Source of the DNA: Xanthomonas sp. 3793
GTDB lineage: Bacteria > Pseudomonadota > Gammaproteobacteria > Xanthomonadales > Xanthomonadaceae
Direction of reading: 5' to 3'
Length of the DNA: 64,000 nt
Assembly: GCF_024806835.1 (NCBI RefSeq)
Contig: NZ_JANTYU010000002.1
Location: forward strand, 842,233-906,232
How positions within the stretch are numbered: the stretch's first letter is position 1; each line of letters starts with the position of its first letter. Below the pieces are notes generated by a model, which was given only the letters and a program-made list of their open reading frames with translations, was not told the origin of the DNA and did no database searches. Positions 49,373 through 59,476 of this stretch are shown here, piece after piece. A program made the translations under genes and the position numbers.

Positions 49373-49987
49373 ATGAAGATTTTCGGGCCGTTGTACGACG
49401 TGGCCATCCGTTGGTCACGCCACCGCCGCGCACCAGCGCTGCTGACCGGTCTCAGCTTCGTGGAGGGCTTCATCTTTCCGGTGCCGCCGGAGGTGATGCT
49501 GGCGCCGATGTCGCTGGCCGAACCCAGGCGTTCGCTGTGGTTCGCCACCTTGAGCCTGATCGGCTCGGTCTGCGGCGCGCTGGTCGGCTATCTTCTGGGC
49601 CATTTCGCCTTTGCCGCATTGCAGCCGCTGATCGAGTGGCTGGGCTGGAGCGCGAAGATCCAGGCGCAGATCGAAACCCTGCGCACGCTGGTCGCCGATT
49701 CGCCGTGGAAGGCGTTCTGGGCACTGGTGCTGGTCGGCTTCACCCCGATTCCGCTGAAGATTTTTACCTGGGCCTCGGGCGTGGTCGGCGTGCCGATCCT
49801 GCCCTTCATCGCCAGCATGCTGGTCGGCCGCGGCAAGCGCGTGTATCTGGTCGCCGGTGCGATCCGCCTCGGTGGCGCACGGGCCGAAGCGGCGCTGCAT
49901 CGCTGGATCGAACCGCTGGGCTGGGTCGCGATGGCGGTGCTCGCGGCGGGCGCAGGCTGGCTGGTGTGGAAGACAACGAACGGATGA
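49373..49987 (+). CDS. YqaA-family (VTT/DedA-like) membrane protein
   Basis: 204 residues. SNARE-associated/VTT-type membrane protein: FVEGFIFPVPPEVMLAPMSL near the start, LIGSVCGALVGYLLGHFAF and GFTPIPLKIFTWASGVVGVPILPFI, the re-entrant-loop region of the DedA/YqaA group. Family members act in lipid-carrier or membrane homeostasis; the function here is not established. Often sits between pcm and nlpD in xanthomonads; ATGA overlap with nlpD. Confidence 0.85.
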   Translation: MKIFGPLYDVAIRWSRHRRAPALLTGLSFVEGFIFPVPPEVMLAPMSLAEPRRSLWFATLSLIGSVCGALVGYLLGHFAFAALQPLIEWLGWSAKIQAQIETLRTLVADSPWKAFWALVLVGFTPIPLKIFTWASGVVGVPILPFIASMLVGRGKRVYLVAGAIRLGGARAEAALHRWIEPLGWVAMAVLAAGAGWLVWKTTNG

Positions 49988-50766
49988 GCAAGACGCAGAT
50001 GAATTCGGTACGCAAGACAGCAGTCGTGCTCCTGGTGGCGATCGGGCTGACCGCCTGCAGCAGTGCCACCGTGGTGCGTTCGCCTGGCGCCAGTGGCGGC
50101 TCGTCGTCACGGCCGACCACCGCAGCGCCACGACCGTCGGTGCCACGCCCCGGCGTGACGGTGACCGTGCAGCGCGGCGATACCCTGTATGCGATCTCGC
50201 GTCGCACCAATATCACCGCGCCTGACCTGGCGGCGTGGAACGGCCTTTCTTCGCCCAACACCATCTATCCCGGCCAGACCTTGAAGCTGTATCCGCCCGG
50301 TGCGGGCAAGCCGGGAGCCAGCGCACCGGTGGCCGGCGCCGGCACGGTGGTGCCGCCGCGTCCGGCAGCGCCGGTCGCCGCCCCGGTCAGCAGCGGCTTC
50401 TCCTGGCGCTGGCCCGCCGATGGCGTGGTGGTCGGTACCTTCGTGAGCGGCGAAACCACCAAGCAGGGTGTGGATATCGCCGGCGCCAGCGGCCAGGCCG
50501 TGCGCGCGGCCGCCGATGGTGTGGTGGTGTACTCCGGTGCCGGCCTGGTCGGCTATGGCGAGCTGATCATCATCAAGCACAACGACCAGTGGTTGTCGGC
50601 GTACGGCCACAACCGCAAGCGCCTGCTCAACGAGGGCCAGAGCGTCAAGGCCGGCCAGCAGATCGCCGAAATGGGCCGCAGCGGCGCCGCCCGCGACATG
50701 CTGCACTTCGAGATCCGCTACAACGGCAAGCCGGTCGATCCGCTGTTGTATCTGCCTAAGAAGTGA
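49984..50766 (+). CDS. nlpD: NlpD-like lipoprotein, LysM plus degenerate LytM
   Basis: 260 residues. Lipoprotein signal ending LTACSS (Cys25), a Pro/Ala-rich linker, a LysM domain (about 58-103: VQRGDTLYAISRRTNI; NTIYPGQTLKLY), a second linker and a LytM/M23 domain (about 140-258). In the LytM domain the first zinc His is replaced (KQGVDIAG where active enzymes have HxGxDI), so it is likely not an active peptidase but an amidase activator, as for E. coli NlpD. rpoS, its usual neighbour, is absent. Confidence 0.9.
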   Translation: MSKTQMNSVRKTAVVLLVAIGLTACSSATVVRSPGASGGSSSRPTTAAPRPSVPRPGVTVTVQRGDTLYAISRRTNITAPDLAAWNGLSSPNTIYPGQTLKLYPPGAGKPGASAPVAGAGTVVPPRPAAPVAAPVSSGFSWRWPADGVVVGTFVSGETTKQGVDIAGASGQAVRAAADGVVVYSGAGLVGYGELIIIKHNDQWLSAYGHNRKRLLNEGQSVKAGQQIAEMGRSGAARDMLHFEIRYNGKPVDPLLYLPKK

Positions 50767-50935
50767 TTCGGGATTCGGGATTTGGGATTGGCAACGGCGC
50801 TGAGCTGTCAGCGCTGCTTGCAAGACGCTGACAGCGGCTGGGAAATTTGAGGTGTCGCTACTGCTGTTGGCATGAGAGCGACATCTGCTCCAGCCCGCAG
50901 TTGCGAATCCCCAATCCCGACTCCCTAATCCCGGC
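50765..50935. repeat. Inverted pair of GGGATTYGG-type intergenic repeats
   Basis: Left arm at 50765-50792 (tandem GGGATTCGGGATTTGGGATT) and right arm at 50903-50935, its approximate reverse complement (GAATCCCCAATCCCGACTCC). Together they flank about 110 bases without a gene. The left arm starts within the end of nlpD's stop region and the right arm overlaps the last bases of the next, minus-strand gene. Confidence 0.75.
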
Positions 50936-51305
50936 TTTCCAGAATCATTGCCAGCGCCACCCGGCGGCCTTCGCTGGCCAGCACGTTATAGGTCCGCGCG
51001 GCAGCGGCGTTGGTCATCGCTTCCAGGCCGATGCCACGGGTCAGGCAGGCGGCAAGCACTTGTGCGTTCGGAAAGCGCTGGCGCTCGCCGGTGCCCAGCA
51101 GGATGACCGCTGGCGCCAGCGCCAGCACCGCGTGCATGTGGCTTGCCTGCAGATGGTCCAGATGCTGCACCGGCCAGCGTTCCACCAGTTCATCCGGCAT
51201 CAGGATGAAGCTCTGTTGCAGGATCTGGTCGTTGACCTTGGCATGGCGGCCATCGGCCGCGCGCAGCGCATAGGTGTAGTCGGGGTGTTCCTGGCTTAAA
51301 GGCAT
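50925..51305 (-). CDS. Mth938-like (DUF498/DUF598) domain protein
   Basis: 126 residues. The fold is the Mth938-like domain: ALRAADGRHAKVNDQILQQSF, then VILLGTGERQRFPNAQVLAAC and GIGLEAMTNAAAARTYNVLASEGR, matching the conserved GTG and MxTxxAxRTYN motifs. Relatives include mitochondrial NDUFAF3, but bacterial function is not known. Follows yhbY by 15 bases on the minus strand. Confidence 0.82.
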   Translation of the reverse strand: MPLSQEHPDYTYALRAADGRHAKVNDQILQQSFILMPDELVERWPVQHLDHLQASHMHAVLALAPAVILLGTGERQRFPNAQVLAACLTRGIGLEAMTNAAAARTYNVLASEGRRVALAMILESRD

Positions 51306-51320
51306 AACAGACTCGGTGGG

Positions 51321-51626
51321 TCAGCCGCGCGGCAGCACGATCTGGCGCTTTTCCTTGCTGGGGCGGTACAGGATGGCGACGTGGCCGATCCGCTGCACCA
51401 GGGCGCTACCGGTCTGTCCGACCAGTTCGGCGATCAGCGCATCGCGGGTCTCACGATCCTCGGAGGCCACCTTCACCTTGATCAATTCGTGGCGCTCGAG
51501 CACTTCCTCGAGTTCGGCCAGAAATGCCGGCGTGACCCCTTTGCCGCCGGTTTGCAGCAGCGCCTTGAGATCGTGGGCCTGGCCGCGCAGGAAACGGGTC
51601 TGGGCGGAGGTGAGAACAATGGACAT
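51321..51626 (-). CDS. yhbY: YhbY-type CRM-domain RNA-binding protein
   Basis: 101 residues, a single CRM domain: LRGQAHDLKALLQTGGKGVTP holds the GxxG-type loop region, followed by ALEEVLERHELIKVKV and TGSALVQRIGHVAILYRPS. YhbY associates with pre-50S ribosomes. Divergent from rlmE, the order conserved with ftsH in proteobacteria. Confidence 0.93.
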   Translation of the reverse strand: MSIVLTSAQTRFLRGQAHDLKALLQTGGKGVTPAFLAELEEVLERHELIKVKVASEDRETRDALIAELVGQTGSALVQRIGHVAILYRPSKEKRQIVLPRG

Positions 51627-51692
51627 GCAGGATCGAAAGGCAGCAAAGGGTGTTCAGGGTATCATGGCGGCCCGTTCCGACCCCCGTCGCCA

Positions 51693-52325
51693 ATGCCTTC
51701 CCGTAGTAAAAGCAGCCAGCGCTGGCTCAAGGAACACTTCGCCGACCCTTACGTGAAGAAGGCCCAGGCCGAAGGCATGCGCTCGCGCGCAGCCTACAAG
51801 CTGGAAGAGCTGCTGCAGCGCGATCGCCTGCTCAAACCGGGCATGGTGGTGGTCGACCTGGGGGCCGCGCCGGGCGGCTGGTCGCAGCAGGTGCGCAAGT
51901 CCATGGGCGACAGCGGGCGCGTGCTGGCGCTGGATATCCTGGACATGCCGGCCCTGGCGGGCGTGGACTTCCTTCACGGCGACTTCAGGGAACAAGCGGT
52001 CCTATCGGAATTCGAAGCGATGTTGGGCGATGTGCCGGTGGACCTTGTGCTGTCCGATATGGCCCCCAATAAGAGTGGCATGGATGCGGTCGACCAACCG
52101 CGGATGATGCACCTGGCGGAACTGGCGATGGAATTTGCCGACACTCACCTCAAGCCGGGTGGGGCGTTTTTGATCAAGCTGTTCCAGGGTGTCGGGTCCG
52201 ACGACTACATTCGTGAGCTTCGCCGCCGCTATGAGAAGGTGACGATTCGCAAGCCGGCGGCCTCGCGCAAGCGCTCCCCGGAAGTTTATGCGCTCGGTCA
52301 GGGCAAGCGTGTCCAGATCAAGTAA
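51693..52325 (+). CDS. rlmE: 23S rRNA (uridine-2'-O) methyltransferase RlmE
   Basis: 210 residues. Methylates U2552 of 23S rRNA with SAM. Seen: SRAAYKLEELLQRD with the first catalytic Lys, VVDLGAAPGGWSQQV (motif I), LVLSDMAPNKSG with the Asp, and GGAFLIKLFQGVGSDDY with the second Lys. ATG 51693 is chosen as family start (SRSKSSQRWLKEHFADPYVKKAQ). Next to ftsH, as usual. Confidence 0.95.
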   Translation: MPSRSKSSQRWLKEHFADPYVKKAQAEGMRSRAAYKLEELLQRDRLLKPGMVVVDLGAAPGGWSQQVRKSMGDSGRVLALDILDMPALAGVDFLHGDFREQAVLSEFEAMLGDVPVDLVLSDMAPNKSGMDAVDQPRMMHLAELAMEFADTHLKPGGAFLIKLFQGVGSDDYIRELRRRYEKVTIRKPAASRKRSPEVYALGQGKRVQIK

Positions 52326-52379
52326 GCTGCCAATGACCACCGTGTTTCAAGAATTAAAGAGTAGAGGGCACCGGAGCCA

Positions 52380-54326
<1,947 letters not shown>

Positions 54327-54758
54327 GCCGACGATTGGCGATTGCAGATGATCCGGCGGGGCCAGGAAGCGATTCCTGGCCCCGTTGCGTTGCGCAGCGT
54401 CGACGAGGTGATCGATCTGCCGGCGGCGAGCGATGGGCGTGGTGTGTGTGGCGTCGTCGGATGCAATCGGCGACGTGTTGTTGTGTCGAGTCGCCGGACG
54501 CCGCCGGTGCAGCAGTCCGCTGTCGGATGTGGCATTGAATCCTCAACGCACCGGATGCGACACGCGACGGGCTGCGCGACAATGCGCGGTGTCGTGGCAA
54601 CAGGCAGCATCCGCTTGCTCCGGTCGTTCCCCGGGTTTGCGCAGCCGCTGTAGTCGATAGCGAGGTTCTGCGCGCAACCCAATCGATTGGCAATCGCTTG
54701 CGTGGGCACCAACCCGCTCGGTCAATCATTCTTTCATCCGCTTCAGGAGAAACCACCG
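54327..54758. other. Intergenic region between ftsH and folP
   Basis: 432 bases. The first part holds the ftsH terminator hairpin (listed). I see no gene in the rest; a clear ribosome site, CAGGAGAAA, precedes the folP ATG. Confidence 0.5.
54358..54383 (+). terminator. Hairpin terminator after ftsH
   Basis: GGGGCCAGGAA, GCGA, TTCCTGGCCCC: perfect 11-base stem and a tetraloop, 32 bases after the ftsH stop. The following GTTGCGTTG has few T, so termination may be partial. Confidence 0.65.
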
Positions 54759-55661
54759 ATGTTCGATACCGCGCTCAAGCTGGATTGCGCCGGTCGCAGC
54801 TTGCGACTGGACGCGCCGCAGGTGATGGGGATCGTCAACGTCACCCCGGACTCGTTCTCCGATGGCGGCCAGCACGCGACCTGCGAAGCGGCGATCGCAC
54901 ACGCACTGCGGCTGGTGGAGCAGGGCGCTGCGGTGCTCGACATCGGCGGCGAATCCACCCGTCCCGGTGCCACGGCGGTTTCGTTGGACGACGAATTGCA
55001 GCGTGTGATCCCGGTGATTGAGGCGCTGGTGCAGCAGACCGGCGTGCCGATCAGCGTGGACACCTTCAAGCCGGAGGTGATGCGCGCGGCGGTCGCGGCC
55101 GGTGCCGGCATGATCAACGATGTCTACGCGTTGCGTTCGCCCGGCGCACTGGACGCAGCATCCGACCTGGGCGTGCCGGTCGTGCTGATGCACGCACGCA
55201 GCGCACCGTACGCCATGCAGGATGCGCCCCAGTACGACGACGTGGTGGCCGAGGTGCATCGTTTCCTGGCCGAGCGCATTTTCGCCGCCGAGATGGCTGG
55301 CATCGACAAGCGCCGGTTGATCCTCGACCCGGGCTTTGGCTTCGACAAGAACACCACGCATAACCTGACCTTGCTTGCGCAACTGCAGCGCCTGCAGGAA
55401 TTCGGTTTGCCGGTATTGGCGGGGTTGTCGCGCAAACGCAGCATCGGTGAAGTGACCGGGCGCGAGATTGCCGCCGAACGGGTGCACGGTTCGGTTGCCG
55501 CGCATTTGATCGCCGCGCAGCATGGCGCACTGCTGTTGCGTGTGCACGATGTGGCAGCGACCGTGGATGCGTTGAAGGTCTGGAACGCGTTGGCGGCGAT
55601 TCCGACCCCGCGGGTCAACACGCCGGCCGCGCCGACCATTCGCTGGCCGGACGAGGACTGA
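54759..55661 (+). CDS. folP: Dihydropteroate synthase
   Basis: 300 residues. Joins p-aminobenzoate to hydroxymethyl-dihydropterin diphosphate in folate synthesis; target of sulfonamides. Signatures: [50 protein letters not shown] and [16 protein letters not shown], with [22 protein letters not shown] at the end. ATG 54759 is chosen over longer frames since CAGGAGAAA lies upstream. Stop overlaps the miaA ATG (TGATG). Confidence 0.95.
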   Translation: MFDTALKLDCAGRSLRLDAPQVMGIVNVTPDSFSDGGQHATCEAAIAHALRLVEQGAAVLDIGGESTRPGATAVSLDDELQRVIPVIEALVQQTGVPISVDTFKPEVMRAAVAAGAGMINDVYALRSPGALDAASDLGVPVVLMHARSAPYAMQDAPQYDDVVAEVHRFLAERIFAAEMAGIDKRRLILDPGFGFDKNTTHNLTLLAQLQRLQEFGLPVLAGLSRKRSIGEVTGREIAAERVHGSVAAHLIAAQHGALLLRVHDVAATVDALKVWNALAAIPTPRVNTPAAPTIRWPDED

Positions 55662-56644
55662 TGCCCGCCGACCGACGCCCGCTTGCGATCGCCTTGATGG
55701 GCCCCACCGCCAGCGGTAAGACCGCGCTGGCGCTGGAGGCGGCGCAACGCTGGAACGGCGAGATCGTCAGCGTCGATTCGGCCCTGGTTTACCGCGGGCT
55801 GGAGATCGGCGCAGCCAAGCCCGATGCCGCGATGCGCGCAGCGGTACCGCATCATCTGCTCGACCTGCGCGACCCCTGGCAGATCTATTCGGCCGCGGAG
55901 TTCGCCGCCGATGCACGCAAGGCGATCGACGACATCGTCGCGCGCGGCAAGTTGCCGATCCTGGCCGGCGGTACCGGGCTGTACTTCCGTGCCGTGCTCG
56001 AAGGGCTGTCGCAGTTGCCCGAAGCCGACCCGGCGGTGCGCGCCGCCATCGCCGCCGAGGCCGGGCAGGTGGGCTGGGCCGGATTGCACGCGCAACTGGC
56101 GCAGGTCGACCCGATCGCTGCCGCGCGTATCCATGCCACCGACCCGCAGCGCATCCAGCGTGCGCTGGAGGTGTACCGCCTCAGCGGGCGGCCGATCAGC
56201 GACTGGCAGGCGCTGGCGCCGGGACCGCGCCTGCCGTTGCGGGTCTTGAAAATCGTGCTGGCGCCGCAAGATAGGGCGGTACTGCACGCACGCATCGCGC
56301 AGCGGCTGGATGCGATGCTGGCGCAGGATTTTCTCGCCGAGGTGACGCGATTGCGGGAGTTGCCGCAGATGCGCGCCGTGGCTGCGCCGCTGGACCTGCC
56401 CGCGGTCCGCGCGGTCGGCTATCGGCAGGCGTGGGCGTATCTGGAGGGTGCCGGCAGCCTGGCCGAGTTCCGCGACAAGGCGATCCAGGCGACCCGGCAA
56501 CTGGCCAAACGGCAGCTCACCTGGCTGCGTGGCGAGCTCGACGCACGTTGGTTCGACCCGGAGCGTGATCGGCATCAATTGGACGACGCACTTGTCGGCT
56601 TCCTCGCTCATCGTCCCGCTGTGCAGCAGGCTTCAGGCGTGTAA
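55661..56644 (+). CDS. miaA: tRNA dimethylallyltransferase
   Basis: 327 residues. Adds the isopentenyl group to A37 of tRNAs reading UNN codons. P-loop [16 protein letters not shown], then [42 protein letters not shown] and [32 protein letters not shown] later. Coupled to folP and followed by hfq, the proteobacterial miaA-hfq-hflX order. Confidence 0.96.
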
Positions 56645-56721
56645 CATCCCGTTTCCGGGGCCGGCTGGGGATGGCAGGTGTCGACCGGGACAATAAGAAC
56701 AAGAATGAAGAGGATTTTTCG

Positions 56722-57000
56722 ATGGCTAAGGGGCAATCTTTGCAGGACCCATTCCTGAATGCGCTGCGGCGCGAGCGAGTGCCGGTCTCTGTGTATCTGG
56801 TCAACGGCATCAAGCTGCAGGGCACCATCGAGTCGTTCGACCAATTTGTGGTCCTGCTGCGCAACACCGTGAGTCAGATGGTTTACAAGCACGCCATCTC
56901 CACGGTCGTGCCGGCGCGCAATGTGCGCGTGGGGCCGGGTGGTGGGTATGTGCAATCCAATGAAGGTAATCAAGCGGAAGATGACGACGTCGAGCAGTAA
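56722..57000 (+). CDS. hfq: RNA chaperone Hfq
   Basis: 92 residues. Sm1: [31 protein letters not shown]; Sm2: [17 protein letters not shown] with the YKHA motif. It pairs small RNAs with mRNAs. The tail beyond residue 70 ([22 protein letters not shown]) is short and acidic, shorter than in E. coli. ATG 56722 is preceded by GAAGAGGA. Ends 11 bases before hflX. Confidence 0.97.
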
Positions 57001-57011
57001 TGGAGTAACGC

Positions 57012-58331
57012 GTGTTTGATCGTTCCCGCAAGGGTGAGCACGCGCTGTTGATTCAGACCCACGCAGGTGGGCCTGCCGAAGACGATGTGCTGGAGGAGTT
57101 CGCCGACCTTGCGAGGTCGGCGGGCGCCACGGTGGCGGCAACGCTCACCGCGCGCATCGACAAACCCAGCCCGTCGACCTTGATCGGCAGCGGCAAGCTG
57201 GAAGAGATCAAGGCCGCCGCCGAGGCGACCGGCGCGGATCTGGTATTGGTCAACCACACCTTGTCGCCGGGTCAGGAGCGCAATCTCGAGCGCTATCTGG
57301 AGCGGCGCGTGATCGACCGAACCGGCCTGATCCTGGACATCTTTGCGCAACGCGCGCGCAGCCACGAAGGCAAGCTGCAGGTGGAACTGGCGCAGCTGCG
57401 GCACATGGCCACGCGGCTGGTCCGCGGCTGGACCCACCTGGAGCGTCAGCGCGGCGGTTCGATCGGCCTGCGCGGCCCCGGCGAAACCCAGCTGGAAACC
57501 GATCGCCGGCTGCTGCAGAAGCGCGTGGAGCAGTTGCAGCAGCGGCTGGAAAAAGTCGAGGTACAGCGCACCCAGATGCGCCGTGCGCGCATGCGCAGCG
57601 AGCTGCCGCGTATCGCATTGGTCGGCTATACCAACGCAGGCAAGTCGACGTTGTTCAATGCGCTGACCGGTGCGGAGGCCTATGTGGCCGATCAGTTGTT
57701 CGCCACGCTGGATCCGACCGTGCGCCGTATCGCATTGCCGGGCGGCAGCGCGATTCTTGCCGATACGGTGGGTTTTGTCCGAGATTTGCCACATCAATTG
57801 GTTGCCGCGTTCCGTTCGACCTTGTCCGAAGCGCGCGACGCCGACCTGTTGTTGCACATCGTCGATGCCGCCGACCCGCTGCGCGAAGAACGCATCCAGC
57901 AGGTCGATGAGGTGTTGCAGGCGGTCGGCGCAGGCGATCTGCCGCAGCTGCTGGTGTTCAACAAGATCGACAAGATCGACGGCGCCGAAGTTCGTCACGA
58001 CGCCCAGGATGGCATCCCTGATCAGGCGCGGCGCGAACGCGTGTGGGTCTCGGCGCGCGACGGGCGTGGCTTGCAGGAACTGCAGCAAGCACTCGGTCAA
58101 CGCCTGGATCTGCGTCATCTGACCGGACAGCTGCGACTGCCGTCGTCGGCCGGTCGCCTGCGGTCCAAGCTGCATCAGCTGGAAGTGGTGCGCAACGAGC
58201 AGTCCGACGAGGACGGCTGGTTGCTTGAGGTCGATCTGCCGATGGTCGAAGCCGAACGGCTTGCCGCCGGAGAGGATGGCGCACCGTTGCGCGCGATGCT
58301 TCCTGACCGTCGGGAAGACTGGGAAACCTGA
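57012..58331 (+). CDS. hflX: Ribosome-associated GTPase HflX
   Basis: 439 residues from a GTG. N-terminal HflX domain (VNHTLSPGQERNLERYL), GPGETQLETDRRLLQKRV linker motif, then the G domain: GYTNAGKSTLFNALTG (G1), DTVGFVRDLPHQLVAAF (G3) and NKIDKI (G4). It splits stalled ribosomes in stress. Downstream hflK and hflC, present after hflX in E. coli, do not follow here. Confidence 0.95.
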   Translation: MFDRSRKGEHALLIQTHAGGPAEDDVLEEFADLARSAGATVAATLTARIDKPSPSTLIGSGKLEEIKAAAEATGADLVLVNHTLSPGQERNLERYLERRVIDRTGLILDIFAQRARSHEGKLQVELAQLRHMATRLVRGWTHLERQRGGSIGLRGPGETQLETDRRLLQKRVEQLQQRLEKVEVQRTQMRRARMRSELPRIALVGYTNAGKSTLFNALTGAEAYVADQLFATLDPTVRRIALPGGSAILADTVGFVRDLPHQLVAAFRSTLSEARDADLLLHIVDAADPLREERIQQVDEVLQAVGAGDLPQLLVFNKIDKIDGAEVRHDAQDGIPDQARRERVWVSARDGRGLQELQQALGQRLDLRHLTGQLRLPSSAGRLRSKLHQLEVVRNEQSDEDGWLLEVDLPMVEAERLAAGEDGAPLRAMLPDRREDWET

Positions 58332-58716
58332 CGCGCGCGTCGACGGAGCTGGGCGCAGCCAGCTGCGCGCCAGCGGCGGAGTGCAGGCCCCGTCCGCCGA
58401 TGACACGCGTCATGACGCAGCGGACGTGGCGTTGCGATGCGATGCGATGCGATGAGCGAAAGCTAGATTGCCAGAGATGCCATGACGTGGTGCCGCGCGC
58501 GGTGCCAGGATCGAGCATCAAGCTCGTGCGGATCAGCGCAAACGGTCAAGCACGTGGCGATATCCCACGGCAGCTGTGTGGTGATCCGCGTTGCGCGGGG
58601 GGCGCTCGCCGAGACAGGCGAGCGGTCCGACAACCGATCGCTGACCGGTCACCTGGCGCAAGACAGCGCGGGCAAATTCGGATAAAAGTGACCGCTGTCC
58701 AATCCTGACCCTGGCG
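58332..58716. other. Intergenic region between hflX and pncC
   Basis: 385 bases. Contains a four-copy GCGAT tandem repeat (58434-58453). No believable gene, hairpin terminator or promoter pair found by eye. Confidence 0.4.
58434..58453 (+). repeat. GCGAT pentanucleotide, four tandem copies
   Basis: Four perfect copies of GCGAT in a row in the hflX-pncC gap. Short and outside genes. Confidence 0.8.
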
Positions 58717-59211
58717 ATGACGTCTCCCACTGATCACGACCTTTTGCAGCTTGCCGAGTCGCTGAGCGCCCAACTACGCGCTGCGCGCGAGCGGCTGGTG
58801 ACGGCCGAGAGCTGTACCGGCGGCTGGATCGCCAAGGCAATGACCGACATCGCCGGCTCCTCGGACTGGTTTGATTGCGGCATGGTGGCGTACAGCTACG
58901 AAGCCAAGCAAGCGCTGCTCCGGGTCAGGCCGCAGACGCTGGAGGTGCATGGCGCGGTCAGTCGAGAGACCGTGATCGAAATGGTGTCCGGTGCATTGGT
59001 GACGTCCGGTGGCAGCATTGCGGTCGCCGTGACCGGTATTGCGGGTCCGGGCGGTGGCAGCGAAGACAAGCCGGTGGGTACGGTGTGGATCGGCTGGAAG
59101 CGGCGCGGCGGCTACGCCACGGCGCAGTTGTTCCAGTTCGATGGCGACCGCGATGCGGTCCGACGTCAAACCGTGGTCGCGGCGCTGCGTGGTTTGAGTG
59201 CTCTGCTGTAA
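58717..59211 (+). CDS. pncC: Nicotinamide-nucleotide amidohydrolase, CinA C-terminal type
   Basis: 164 residues, a stand-alone CinA C-terminal domain. Deamidates NMN in pyridine-nucleotide recycling. Seen: [23 protein letters not shown] with the nucleophile Ser, [26 protein letters not shown] and [23 protein letters not shown]. In many proteobacteria lexA or recA lies next to this gene; here neither is in view. Confidence 0.92.
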   Translation: MTSPTDHDLLQLAESLSAQLRAARERLVTAESCTGGWIAKAMTDIAGSSDWFDCGMVAYSYEAKQALLRVRPQTLEVHGAVSRETVIEMVSGALVTSGGSIAVAVTGIAGPGGGSEDKPVGTVWIGWKRRGGYATAQLFQFDGDRDAVRRQTVVAALRGLSALL

Positions 59212-59476
59212 CTGACTTGCGCGGGCAATCCGGATCCTCCTTGTCGCGGTTTCAGATCCTCATGTGATCGCCAACGCGTCAAGTCTCCGCGCCTGCTGAG
59301 TAATGACGCGTGCGATGCATGGCTGGCATGCATGCACAGCGGCGCGGCATTCGTCCTGCGCGCCGTGCATTCCGCTCCGTGCGCCATGTATTGAAGCTCG
59401 ACCGGTAAGGTGAGGCTTGGCGCCAGCTGCGGCATTGGCTGCAGTACATCGCGCGCACGTCAGCCGGGGGGCACGC

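Noticed and set aside
59316..59332. TGCATG-GCTGG-CATGCA palindrome before the TonB receptor
   Set aside because: A 6-base stem without U tract; neither terminator nor known operator can be claimed.
59350..59374. PIP-box-like TTCGT-N15-TTCCG before the TonB receptor
   Set aside because: The second block is TTCCG and not TTCGB, and it lies about 100 bases from the ATG; chance match likely.
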